Source: an uncultured bacterium (GTDB lineage: Bacteria; Myxococcota_A; UBA9042; PHBI01). Taken from it: 36,768 bases of DNA. Shown here piece after piece: positions 1 through 7,478 of this stretch (position 1 is the first letter of the stretch; each line of letters starts with the position of its first letter). The notes under the pieces are model-generated. The model was not told the origin of the DNA, searched no databases, and saw nothing but the letters and a program-made list of their open reading frames with translations. The stretch is from positions 1-36,768 of the forward strand of contig CALHXW010000418.1 in the NCBI GenBank assembly GCA_938040325.1. The letters run 5' to 3'. A program made the position numbers and the translations under genes.

Positions 1-93
1 GCCAACGGACCGTCAATGGCGTTGTCGTGCAGCAGCGGCAGGTTGCGCATGCCGCGCGAGGCTGCGAGGGTGCGCTCGCACCAAGGAGCGACG

Positions 94-390
94 ATGCGAG
101 CACTTCTTTTGGCAGCTCTCGGGTTGACTGCGATCGCGCTAACAGCAGGCTGCGCGGACGAAGAGGGCTGCGACAACTGCCTTGCCGACCAGGTCTGCGT
201 CGTGCACTTCGAGCGAGACAGTAGCGTCGAGCGATGTGAGCCAGCGCCGGCCTCGTGCGAGCAGGTCCTGGACTTTGCGTGCATCAACACGGCCTGCACG
301 AGTGCTGGCAACGCTCTATGCGACCCCGGCTACCAGGGGGTGGGCTGCAGCGACGCACTCGGCTGGGTCCAGTTCAACTGCAGCCAGTGA
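94..390 (+). CDS. Small Cys-rich lipoprotein, unknown function
   Basis: Encodes 98 aa. ATG at 94 is chosen over the upstream in-frame start at 16 because it follows an AAGGAG ribosome-binding site at 83-88 and opens directly into a lipoprotein signal peptide. The signal is Met-Arg, a long Leu/Ala stretch and lipobox LTAGC, with the lipidated Cys at residue 20. The mature part is acidic and holds many cysteines in closely spaced pairs, suggesting a small disulphide-bonded domain in the periplasm or at the cell surface. No family is recognised. The lipoprotein call rests on the signal; the role is unknown. Confidence 0.7.
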   Translation: MRALLLAALGLTAIALTAGCADEEGCDNCLADQVCVVHFERDSSVERCEPAPASCEQVLDFACINTACTSAGNALCDPGYQGVGCSDALGWVQFNCSQ

Positions 391-603
391 TCGATCGCGG
401 ATGCGGCGCGCAAGCCGTGGACGCGGTGATCCGCGGGTGAGGCGTTGTGCAGCCTGGCGACATGGCCGTCAGCGCTGCCAAAATCGGACGACCGTCAAAA
501 AAACGGTGGACTGCCTGCCCTCCCTGGTGGCAGTGGGGTTCCAGATAGCAACCGCACACGGCGGACGGCGTACCGCCGAGCTACAAACACTTTGGAGAAT
601 CCA

Positions 604-984
604 ATGCGCGCGATGATGACTTTGAAGCTGGCAGCCCTGATGGCTTTTGCGACCCTGTTCATGGCCTGTGGCGGCTCAAGCCCCATCGCGGCTGTGACCG
701 AGCACGCCGGCAAGCTTGTTGAGCTGGTCGAGTCCAACAAGGAAGACCCGAAGAAGGCCGAAGAGGTCGTCGACAAGTACCTTGAGGACAACAAAGACGC
801 CCTCGCCAAGCTCAAGACCGAGATGAAGAAGGTCGAGGAAGAGATGAAGGCCGACCCGAGCAAGCTCGCTGACTACGCCGAAGAGGCTGGCGAGATGATG
901 AAGCTCCAGGGCAAGATCAAGGCGCTGCGTGAGAACGCCGCTCTCAAGCCTGTCCTCGCCAAGATCCGTGGTGTCTTGCGCTAA
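604..984 (+). CDS. Small coiled-coil lipoprotein, unknown function
   Basis: Encodes 126 aa. ATG at 604 follows TTGGAGA about 6 nt upstream; the longer in-frame ORF from 445 lacks a signal. The N-terminus is a lipoprotein signal ending in FMAC (Cys22). Residues about 35-115 are almost entirely Lys, Glu, Asp, Ala and Leu with heptad-like spacing, predicting a charged alpha-helical coiled coil. No enzyme motif is seen. It resembles small helical lipoproteins of Myxococcota in general style, but no family can be named. A strong intrinsic terminator follows at 1048-1077, so this gene ends its transcription unit. Confidence 0.75.
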   Translation: MRAMMTLKLAALMAFATLFMACGGSSPIAAVTEHAGKLVELVESNKEDPKKAEEVVDKYLEDNKDALAKLKTEMKKVEEEMKADPSKLADYAEEAGEMMKLQGKIKALRENAALKPVLAKIRGVLR

Positions 985-1047
985 CGCGCTTGCCTCGCTG
1001 CGCCTAGGCGCGACGCTGGCGAGACCACGGGCGGAGACGCTCAAGAG

Positions 1048-1077
1048 AGGCCGGTAGCACATGCTGCCGGCCTTTTT
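1048..1077 (+). terminator. Rho-independent terminator
   Basis: A 12-bp stem has left arm AGGCCGGTAGCA (1048-1059) and right arm TGCTGCCGGCCT (1062-1073). It has a 2-nt CA turn, one T:G wobble and a run of five T (1073-1077) at its 3' edge. It lies 64 bp after the lipoprotein stop and before the next gene's ribosome-binding site, so it should end transcription of the upstream lipoprotein gene. Confidence 0.85.
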
Positions 1078-1147
1078 CTGTGGGCAAGACGCGCGTGCCG
1101 AGATCTCCTATACTCCGCGGCGATCACGCGCGGAGGAGTTCGGAGCA

Positions 1148-2416
1148 ATGGCGACAAAGAAGGAACTGGAGAGCCTCGAGGGGCTGCTGAGGAAGCTGCC
1201 CGAGGAAGACCAAGCGGAGGCGTTTCGTATTCTGTACGGCAACCTCCCTGACGAGCTTGAGATCCCCGCTGCGGCGTCTGCGCTAGCGGCCGAACATGAC
1301 TTCGACGTGGCGGGCTATCGCTTCGAGTCAGCGCCAGAGCAGCGGCGACCCGCGCGGGTGGTGCGGGTCGGCGTCATCCAGACGCAGATCGTTGAGCCGA
1401 CCGATGCGCCCGTCGAGACGCAGTTCCAAGCGCTCGTCGACCGAACCGAACAGCTGATCCACGCTGCCGGTGCGATGGGCACCAACGTCCTTGGGCTCCA
1501 AGAAGCCTGGACGATGCCCTTTGCGTTCTGCACCCGCGAGAAGCACCCGTGGCTTGAGTTTGCTGAGCCCGTTGACGGGCCGTCGACCCAGGCGCTGGCA
1601 AAGCTCGCGCGCCGCTACAACATGGTCATCGTCTCGCCGATTCTTGAGCGCGACGAGGCCCACGGTGGCACGATCCACAACACGGCCGTGGTCATCGGAA
1701 ACCGCGGCAACATCATCGGCTACCACCGCAAGAACCACATCCCGCGTGTCGGCGACTTCAACGAGTCGACGTACTACATGGAAGGCAACACTGGGCACCC
1801 TGTCTACGCGACCCAGTTCGGGCGCGTTGGCATCAACATCTGCTACGGGCGGCACCATCCGCTGAACTGGCTGATGTTCGGCATCAACGGTGCCGAGATC
1901 GTCTTCAACCCCTCAGCGACGGTCGGTGCGCTGTCAGAGCCCTTGTGGCCGATCGAGGCGCGGTGCGCGTCCATCGCCAACAACTACTTCACCGCTGCCA
2001 TCAACCGCATCGGGACCGAGCGCTTCCCCAACGCGTTCACCTCGGGCGACGGCAAGGCTGCCCACAACGAGTTCGGCCACTTCTACGGGTCGAGTTACGT
2101 CACAGCGCCCGATGGGTCACGGACCCCGGGTCTGTCGCGCACCCGCGACGGTCTCTTGGTGAGTGAGATCGACCTCAACCACTGCCGCCAGGTCCGCGAC
2201 AAGTGGGGGTTCCAGATGACGCAGCGGCTGCAGGAGTACGCTCAAGCGCTGGCGAATGCAGCACGTCCCAACTTCCGGCCTCAGGTCATCGGCGACACGG
2301 GCCTCGACTGGCGCGCACCGCAGGCCATCGCGACGCGTGAGGCGACGCACCGCTTGGGGGCTCCGATGACGGCAGTGGAGTACGCAGGGCTGGCTGAGAC
2401 GAACGAGCGGGGCTGA
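1148..2416 (+). CDS. Beta-ureidopropionase (N-carbamoyl-beta-alanine amidohydrolase), animal-like
   Basis: Encodes 422 aa of the nitrilase superfamily. The family hydrolyses N-carbamoyl-beta-alanine or N-carbamoyl-beta-aminoisobutyrate to the beta-amino acid, CO2 and ammonia, the last step of reductive pyrimidine breakdown. The Glu-Lys-Cys triad is visible at Glu119 (in [15 protein letters not shown]), Lys195 (in [19 protein letters not shown]) and Cys232 (in [12 protein letters not shown]). Long stretches match my memory of human UPB1 nearly word for word, including the N-terminal helix ending in a Leu-Tyr-Gly motif. ATG at 1148 follows GGAGGAG; an in-frame ATG at 1061 lies inside the upstream terminator hairpin and is rejected. 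About 38 residues extend past the C-terminus of the animal enzyme. No dihydropyrimidinase or dihydropyrimidine dehydrogenase gene is nearby. Product call is firm; its in vivo substrate is inferred. Confidence 0.95.
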   Translation: MATKKELESLEGLLRKLPEEDQAEAFRILYGNLPDELEIPAAASALAAEHDFDVAGYRFESAPEQRRPARVVRVGVIQTQIVEPTDAPVETQFQALVDRTEQLIHAAGAMGTNVLGLQEAWTMPFAFCTREKHPWLEFAEPVDGPSTQALAKLARRYNMVIVSPILERDEAHGGTIHNTAVVIGNRGNIIGYHRKNHIPRVGDFNESTYYMEGNTGHPVYATQFGRVGINICYGRHHPLNWLMFGINGAEIVFNPSATVGALSEPLWPIEARCASIANNYFTAAINRIGTERFPNAFTSGDGKAAHNEFGHFYGSSYVTAPDGSRTPGLSRTRDGLLVSEIDLNHCRQVRDKWGFQMTQRLQEYAQALANAARPNFRPQVIGDTGLDWRAPQAIATREATHRLGAPMTAVEYAGLAETNERG

Positions 2417-2423
2417 CGCAGCG

Positions 2424-2945
2424 ATGGCGAAGCGACGGGGTGGCTCCAAGAGTCAGGAGCTGACGCCGCTAACGCCTGGCGGCGTGGCTGCGGTGGAGCA
2501 GCTGGCGACGCGCTGGCTAAAGGCACGGCCGAGCGGGGGAGGGCTCGCGGCCGCGCTCACGGCTGTCGCTGTACCCCCTGGACTCGCGGAGACGGTAACG
2601 AAGGATCCCCGCGTCCGCTCGCAGACGCTCGACGATGCGAGCTGGTGGCTTGCCGCACCGACCGCCAGTGGCGTCGGCCTTGAGATCTTTCTTCTCAACG
2701 CCGACGAGCTTGCCTTGGGACCCCGTGGAGACCGGCAGCTTCAGCCAGCACGCTTCGCGCTGAGCTGGGTGGACGGCAGCGATCCCGCCTCCCAGGCCGT
2801 GACCCGGGAGGAGGTCTTTGCCTCCCTAGTCCACGAGCAGGGGCAGTGGCGCGTCCGGTCGCTGTGGTCAAAGGCTGAGCGCCGCGAGGTCGAGGCCCAG
2901 CGCAAGACGCTGCGGGGGTTGCTCGAGACGTTGCCGCAAGCCTGA
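2424..2945 (+). CDS. Hypothetical protein, 173 aa
   Basis: Starts 7 bp after the beta-ureidopropionase stop, so probably co-transcribed with it. ATG at 2424 opens a basic N-terminus (MAKRRGGSK). The rest is a compact, probably cytoplasmic alpha/beta protein without signal peptide, membrane segment or cysteine. A Trp-rich middle (SWWLAA, about residues 73-78) and a C-terminal helix rich in Arg and Glu are the only landmarks. No family recognised. Gene reality is supported by spacing, codon use matching its neighbours and the absence of a competing ORF. Confidence 0.7.
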   Translation: MAKRRGGSKSQELTPLTPGGVAAVEQLATRWLKARPSGGGLAAALTAVAVPPGLAETVTKDPRVRSQTLDDASWWLAAPTASGVGLEIFLLNADELALGPRGDRQLQPARFALSWVDGSDPASQAVTREEVFASLVHEQGQWRVRSLWSKAERREVEAQRKTLRGLLETLPQA

Positions 2946-2998
2946 CCCGCGTCGCGCAGCGCGAGGTTTACCTGCCAGCCACTCAGCGCTCCTGTCTA

Positions 2999-3029
2999 TT
3001 GACAGCGAAAGAGATCCTTTCTCGCTGTC
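2999..3029. repeat. Inverted repeat upstream of the envelope-protein operon
   Basis: GACAGCGA (3001-3008) pairs with TCGCTGTC (3022-3029) across a 13-nt purine/pyrimidine-rich loop, 43 bp before the ATG at 3072. It overlaps a perfect TTGACA hexamer at 2999-3004, but no good -10 element stands at the right distance. It may be an operator or a 5'-leader hairpin. There is no T-run, so it is not a standard terminator. Confidence 0.4.
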
Positions 3030-3071
3030 GCTCGTCTGCACGGACGGGCTTGGACACGCGAGGAGGGCGGT

Positions 3072-3782
3072 ATGTGGTTGATCACAATGGCACTGGCAGG
3101 TTGGACGGTCATGACGCCGCAGCTCGAGGCTGTGGTGCCTCTTGAGCTGGTGAGCGCACAGACGTTGCTCACGACCGATGCCACGTACAGCGGAACGGTC
3201 TCAGTGACCAACGGCGGCGGATGCTCGCGGGGAAGCTACCGGCACACGACCGACGACACGATCGCGCTGGACGTCGAGGCTGGTGGCGCCGCCACTCTCA
3301 CCCTCAAGAGCACGATGAGCACGCGGAGCTATAGCCGGGTGCGCAGGGGCTCCGCTGGGCGAAGCCGAAGCGCGACCCGCGCTCAGTCCCAAGAGAGCGT
3401 CCGCACCTGGACCGGTCGGATCGACCCCGTGGCGAGCCGCGCTGGAAGCCTAGTCATCAAGCTGGGCAGCAAGAGCGAGCGCGCCGGTCAGCTCACCAAT
3501 GGTCCTCGTCCCAATGTTGGTGAGACAGTCGACGTCTCTGACGTGGACATCACGCTCCGCTGCGGCCTGGATGCTGTCGCGCTGGCGCCCGCGCCGACAG
3601 AGGGCCCGAAGCTCGCCCAGGTCCTTCGCTGCACCACCGGCGACACGGACCGGCAGGTCTTCGGTCTCGCTGCTGACGGTCCCATCCTGCTTCGTACGGG
3701 CGCCCCGCTGGTGCGCGAGACACGTTCGGGTCGAATGATCGCAGGCCGTGGGTCGGTCACTCGTATCGGAGGGCTGAAGTAA
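3072..3782 (+). CDS. Secreted protein of unknown function, tandem paralogue A
   Basis: Encodes 236 aa. ATG at 3072 follows GGAGGG. The first 20 residues are hydrophobic (MWLITMALAGWTVM...) and look like a signal peptide or anchor. The body is rich in Ser/Thr/Val beta-strand patterns and contains GGGCSRGSY near residue 50. The C-terminal third (from about residue 165) has an LDAVAL-PAP-GPKLAQVL-C block, then a hydrophobic run and LLRTG-PLVR. The same landmarks recur in the next gene at the same positions, so the two are tandem duplicates of one family. Paired cysteines suggest disulphides outside the cytoplasm. No known domain recognised. First gene of a tightly packed six-gene set running to 7382. 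Confidence 0.75.
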   Translation: MWLITMALAGWTVMTPQLEAVVPLELVSAQTLLTTDATYSGTVSVTNGGGCSRGSYRHTTDDTIALDVEAGGAATLTLKSTMSTRSYSRVRRGSAGRSRSATRAQSQESVRTWTGRIDPVASRAGSLVIKLGSKSERAGQLTNGPRPNVGETVDVSDVDITLRCGLDAVALAPAPTEGPKLAQVLRCTTGDTDRQVFGLAADGPILLRTGAPLVRETRSGRMIAGRGSVTRIGGLK

Positions 3783-4492
3783 TGCTCGGCACGACCATTG
3801 CGCTGCTCTTCGTTGGCTCGACGGTGCTCGCGCCTCAGATCGAGCAGACCCTCCCGATGGAAGGCGTGTCGGCGTCCGCGCTCTCTTCAACAGCTCAGGT
3901 GTTCTCTGCCGAGACCCTGGAAAACGCCGAGGGTGGATGCTCTCGTGGCTGGTTCTCCGACCAAACGACCCAGCGCGCTCGGCTTACGATCACGCGTGGT
4001 GGTGAGGCCGTCCTCAAGCTCTCGACATCGCAGACCTCCAACGGCCGATCCTTCGTGCCGGCCTCCGACGGCCGGCCCTCGACGACGGTGACCAGTCAAC
4101 ATGCCATGGTCCGAGAGGTCAGCTGGAAGGGGCACGTTGTTCGCGGCGATGCGGGGCCCGGAAAGGTCGTGATCGCGCTCACGACGCAACACGAGCGCGT
4201 GAGCCGGGTTCGAGGGCCACGAGCGGTCCTCCCCGAAGAAGCCGAGACAACCGCCGTCACCATCGAGCTCAGCTGTCACCTCGACGCGGTCGCTCTTGAG
4301 CCAGCGCCCGCGAAAGGGCCGAAGCTCGCACAAGTCTTGAGCTGCGACGTCGCCAACACTCAGCGCTATACGCTCGGGTTTGGCCTCAGAGGACCGCTCC
4401 TGTTGCGCACGGGCGAGCCGCTGGTCCGCCACGAAAACACCGGCTACCGACGCAGCGACGACAACGTCGTTCGGATCGGCCACGGCTCATGA
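3782..4492 (+). CDS. Secreted protein of unknown function, tandem paralogue B
   Basis: Encodes 236 aa, the same length as the preceding gene, whose TAA stop overlaps this ATG by one base (TAATG). N-terminal hydrophobic segment MLGTTIALLFVGSTVLAP, then GGCSRGWF near residue 55. The C-terminal block from about residue 165 is clearly shared with its upstream paralogue: LDAVALEPAP, GPKLAQVLSC, then LLLRTGEPLVR. The central region has diverged much more than the ends. The overlap implies translational coupling. Function unknown; equal length and shared landmarks show duplication with divergence. Confidence 0.75.
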   Translation: MLGTTIALLFVGSTVLAPQIEQTLPMEGVSASALSSTAQVFSAETLENAEGGCSRGWFSDQTTQRARLTITRGGEAVLKLSTSQTSNGRSFVPASDGRPSTTVTSQHAMVREVSWKGHVVRGDAGPGKVVIALTTQHERVSRVRGPRAVLPEEAETTAVTIELSCHLDAVALEPAPAKGPKLAQVLSCDVANTQRYTLGFGLRGPLLLRTGEPLVRHENTGYRRSDDNVVRIGHGS

Positions 4493-5007
4493 TCGGTGGG
4501 CTCCTTGCGGTGACCGTGGCGACGTTGCTCGCAGGTCCGCTCATCGCCGATGGCCAGCACGAGGCGACTGTCACCTGGACGAAGGTCTCCGCGACGGCTG
4601 GCTGCTGGTTCTTTGTTGGGCCCGAGGACATCGGGCGTGACCAGCGGCTCGGCGTCGACGCCTGCGTGTCGCGGCGGGGCGATGATCTGACGATCAGCGT
4701 CTCGGGCGTGCCGTTTCGCGGCAAGCTCATGTCGTCACCCGTTGCGCTCTCGCGCCGCTCGACCCACGAGCACGGCGGAAGCTGGACGGTTGAACAGCAC
4801 CTCTCGTTGGTTCCAGCGAGATCCGGCGCAGCGACGTTGAGCGGGACGTACCGCTACACCGAGTGCGAACCGAACGAACGCACGTGCACCGGGACATGTC
4901 AGATCCGTGCGGACATCACGATCGCGCTCAGCAAGCGTTCTTGCGGGCCAGCTGTGGCCGACGCCGGCCGCGATCGTGCTAGCGCGGCGGTCATTGTCGA
5001 GCGATAA
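4489..5007 (+). CDS. Secreted Cys-rich protein, possible divergent member of the tandem family
   Basis: Encodes 172 aa. The ATG overlaps the preceding stop (ATGA), indicating translational coupling. Hydrophobic N-terminus MIGGLLAVTVATLLAGPLIA fits a signal peptide. The next part holds a lone GCWF where the two upstream proteins have GCSRG, and alternating polar/hydrophobic strands. The C-terminal third has a cluster of cysteines (ECEPNERTCTGTCQIR and later SC) not found in the other two. The relation to them is suggested by position, signal type and the GC(S/W) site but is weak. Function unknown. Confidence 0.65.
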   Translation: MIGGLLAVTVATLLAGPLIADGQHEATVTWTKVSATAGCWFFVGPEDIGRDQRLGVDACVSRRGDDLTISVSGVPFRGKLMSSPVALSRRSTHEHGGSWTVEQHLSLVPARSGAATLSGTYRYTECEPNERTCTGTCQIRADITIALSKRSCGPAVADAGRDRASAAVIVER

Positions 5008-5014
5008 AGGCGTC

Positions 5015-5329
5015 ATGACTGCTCGATTCTCTCAGTGGGTCGCGCTCGCTGTCGCTCCCTCGAAGCTGGCCGAGCTAGCGAGTGACTCCCACGTCGCGAT
5101 TGTCCAGGTGAAGGTCCTCGGTCGGCTGCTCGACTACCCCACCGGCAAGAGCGCCATGGTTTGGTACGGCCGAGACGCAGGCTTTGATCCTCGGAGCCTG
5201 CAAGCGTGGTCGCCCTCAGACACGCTGGTGGCGAGGTGGCTGGTAGTCGACGACGCGGACGCAGCTTTGAGCCCGCTGCTCGCGCGCTTCATTGCGCGCT
5301 TCGGACGCGCACCCATCCTCAACACGTGA
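5015..5329 (+). CDS. Hypothetical cytoplasmic protein, 104 aa
   Basis: ATG at 5015 stands 7 bp after the previous stop and follows AAAGG. A longer in-frame ORF from 4907 would overlap the previous gene by 100 bp and is rejected. The product has no signal peptide and no cysteine. It looks like a small alpha/beta domain with a Trp-rich core (VWYGRD, QAWSPSD, ARWLVVDD) and ends in an Arg-rich helix. No family recognised. The stop lies 29 bp before the DUF2330 gene, keeping it in the same putative operon. Confidence 0.6.
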   Translation: MTARFSQWVALAVAPSKLAELASDSHVAIVQVKVLGRLLDYPTGKSAMVWYGRDAGFDPRSLQAWSPSDTLVARWLVVDDADAALSPLLARFIARFGRAPILNT

Positions 5330-5358
5330 TAGCCTCTGGCGCGATTAAGGAGGCTTCA

Positions 5359-6483
5359 ATGGTACGCCAAACGCTGTTGAGCCTGATGGCTCTGATGTTG
5401 CTCCCGACCTCTGGGGTCGCGCACGCCGTCTTTGTGGTGGGCGATCCTGGCGAACGGATCGAGCTTCGAGCTCAGCGTGCGTTCATCGTGATCGACGAGC
5501 CGACCGTCACGCTGCACCTCCAGGCTGCTGTCCGCGGTGAGGCGACGTCGATGCTGTGGCTGATCCCGGTGGACGGGGAAGCGACGTTCGATGTGGGTGA
5601 GCGCGAACTCCTAGACGCTGTCGCGAAGGTCTCCGAGCCGTCGGTCACCGTGCGCCAGGGTTCCTCGGAGGCGACAGGCTGTGATGACTCGCCGAGCCCC
5701 ATCGAGGAGACCGTCAGCCCTGAGGCTGCGTTCGCAGGTGGCAGCGAGGGCACGTTTGAGGGCGAGCTCCTCGGGGCATCCAGCACGCTGGCAATGACCC
5801 AGTGGATCGAGGCCCAGGGGTTCACTCCGCCTGCCGGCTTTGCCGAAGCGTCCGCGGCCTATGACGGCAGCGGCATGCGCTTCATCGGTGTCCGCGTCGA
5901 GCTCGATGAAGCCCCCACCTCCACGACGGCGCTGCGGCCGGTCCGGCTCACGTTGAACGCGCCCGCCGATCGCTCGCTGCGCTTCGGCGCCGGCCTGGCC
6001 ATGCTGTCGGCGTCCGCTTCTGTGCCCACCCAGCTCTACACCCTGGCCGATCAGCGGTTTGGCGTGCGAAATCGCGCGTCGCTTACGTTAGACGCGATGG
6101 GCGTGGAGCTTGCTGACCGGTTGCAGAGCGATGAGCTCTTTCGCTACGACGCGGCCTACGAGGCGCTCAATACCACATCGAGCGTCGCGCTCATCGAGTC
6201 TGCGGGTCCCGTGCTAGGCGACCTAGCGGCCGAAGAGCTGCGCGAGTCCTACAGCGAGACCGCGTTTTATCTCACGCGCATCCGAACCCGCGTGACGCGC
6301 GACAGCCCAAGCGACCTGGTGATCGGCTTTGACAACGAGGCACCGGAGGTACCGAGGGCGCTCATTGTCGACGGCGACGGGGCACCGCTGCTGGCGATTG
6401 TCATCGTGGCGCTCGCTTGCGTCAGGCGCCGTCGTGCACCACACGCACCGACGTTAGAATCCAAGAACACGAGGGGACGCTAG
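5359..6483 (+). CDS. DUF2330 domain protein, exported, C-terminally anchored
   Basis: Encodes 374 aa. ATG at 5359 follows AAGGAGG; the longer in-frame ORF from 5206 overlaps the preceding gene and is rejected. A signal peptide (about residues 1-22, ending GVAHA) leads into the pattern typical of DUF2330 proteins: an FVV-GDPGERIELRAQRAFIV start, then a LWLIPVDG core. A single membrane segment near the C-terminus (PLLAIVIVALACV) is followed by Arg residues and a short tail. This layout resembles myxobacterial C-terminal sorting tails, but no diagnostic Cys-Gly box is seen. DUF2330 function is unknown. Family assigned from memory of its N-terminal pattern. Confidence 0.8.
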   Translation: MVRQTLLSLMALMLLPTSGVAHAVFVVGDPGERIELRAQRAFIVIDEPTVTLHLQAAVRGEATSMLWLIPVDGEATFDVGERELLDAVAKVSEPSVTVRQGSSEATGCDDSPSPIEETVSPEAAFAGGSEGTFEGELLGASSTLAMTQWIEAQGFTPPAGFAEASAAYDGSGMRFIGVRVELDEAPTSTTALRPVRLTLNAPADRSLRFGAGLAMLSASASVPTQLYTLADQRFGVRNRASLTLDAMGVELADRLQSDELFRYDAAYEALNTTSSVALIESAGPVLGDLAAEELRESYSETAFYLTRIRTRVTRDSPSDLVIGFDNEAPEVPRALIVDGDGAPLLAIVIVALACVRRRRAPHAPTLESKNTRGR

Positions 6484-7382
6484 TGTTGCAGGCATGGTCA
6501 CAAACTCTCGGTCTGTTCATCGGACTGGTGCTGGTGTTGAGCCCGATCGCAAGCCTGGCGGCTGACCCCGTCGGGGCGGATGAGCTTGCTGAGCGTGAGC
6601 TACGGTTCTCTGTTGGCTTGATGGCCGGTGGTGGCGGGAGCATGTGGCTGTCTCCGAGCAACACCGAGCTGGTGTCGCTCGCCAACGGACAGACATTTTC
6701 GCTGCCTGTGTTCAGCGAGCTGAGAGGCGGCTACACGGCGTCATTCGGTGGCTACGTCCAGCTGATTGTCTTTGAGCACTTGGGCTTTCAGATCGGCGCG
6801 CACTGGGTGCAGCACACGTTGCTTGAGGACATCGACTGGAACTTCACCGAGACCATCACGACGGACTTCGAGACGACGCTGCGAACGCAGACGGCGGTCA
6901 GCGAGCAGGAGCTGTCGTTCAGCGCGTTTCACCTGCCGATCTTGGTCAAAGCCGTGATCCCGAACGGAAGCACACGCTTTTCGATCGGCATCGGGCCCGA
7001 GTTCGCCTTTGGGCTTAGCTCAAGCGCTGACTTCGAGATCACGGAGGCGACGGAAAACGGCGAGCCTCAGACCGGTGAGCTGCGCTTGCCGGGGCCGCGT
7101 GCAGCGCTGACCCAGCTGACGGCCAAGACCCTCGACAGTGTCTACCTGAACCTCGTGTTCGGCATGGAGGTGTTTGTCGGCGACTTCCGGATCCCGATCG
7201 ACCTCGGGTTTAGCTACAACATGAGCCAAGGTAGCACCTACCGCAGCCGTGCCGAGCTCGATCGCGAGCCTGCGCCGGGAACGCTGCTCTCAACCTCCAA
7301 CCACCCGACGTCGATTCGTCTGAACGGACGCGACACGCTCGTAGGGCAGCTTCGCGTCGGGATCGCCTACGAGTTCCAATAG
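6483..7382 (+). CDS. Probable outer-membrane beta-barrel protein
   Basis: Encodes 299 aa. GTG at 6483 overlaps the previous TAG by one base and follows GAGGGG; an earlier in-frame start at 6417 lies well inside the DUF2330 gene. A signal peptide (about residues 1-27, ending SLAA) is followed by repeated amphipathic strands with aromatic girdles and Gly-rich turns, for example ELRGGYTASFGGYVQLIVFE. The protein ends in a strand finishing with Phe-Gln (VGIAYEFQ), as expected for a porin-like barrel of about 8-12 strands. No specific subfamily can be named. Last gene of the 3072-7382 cluster; it may be the outer-membrane partner of the exported proteins encoded before it. Confidence 0.75.
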   Translation: MLQAWSQTLGLFIGLVLVLSPIASLAADPVGADELAERELRFSVGLMAGGGGSMWLSPSNTELVSLANGQTFSLPVFSELRGGYTASFGGYVQLIVFEHLGFQIGAHWVQHTLLEDIDWNFTETITTDFETTLRTQTAVSEQELSFSAFHLPILVKAVIPNGSTRFSIGIGPEFAFGLSSSADFEITEATENGEPQTGELRLPGPRAALTQLTAKTLDSVYLNLVFGMEVFVGDFRIPIDLGFSYNMSQGSTYRSRAELDREPAPGTLLSTSNHPTSIRLNGRDTLVGQLRVGIAYEFQ

Positions 7383-7478
7383 CCTTAGCTTTTGGTTAGT
7401 CGGACGCGTCTCGCAAATGCGATCATTGGCCTAAAGGTGCGGACGGGCCCGACCGATGGATCGCGAAGACGGGGGTAA

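Noticed and set aside
2999-3004. TTGACA as a -35 element for the operon at 3072
   Set aside because: No acceptable -10 hexamer lies 16-18 bp downstream; kept only as part of the inverted repeat.
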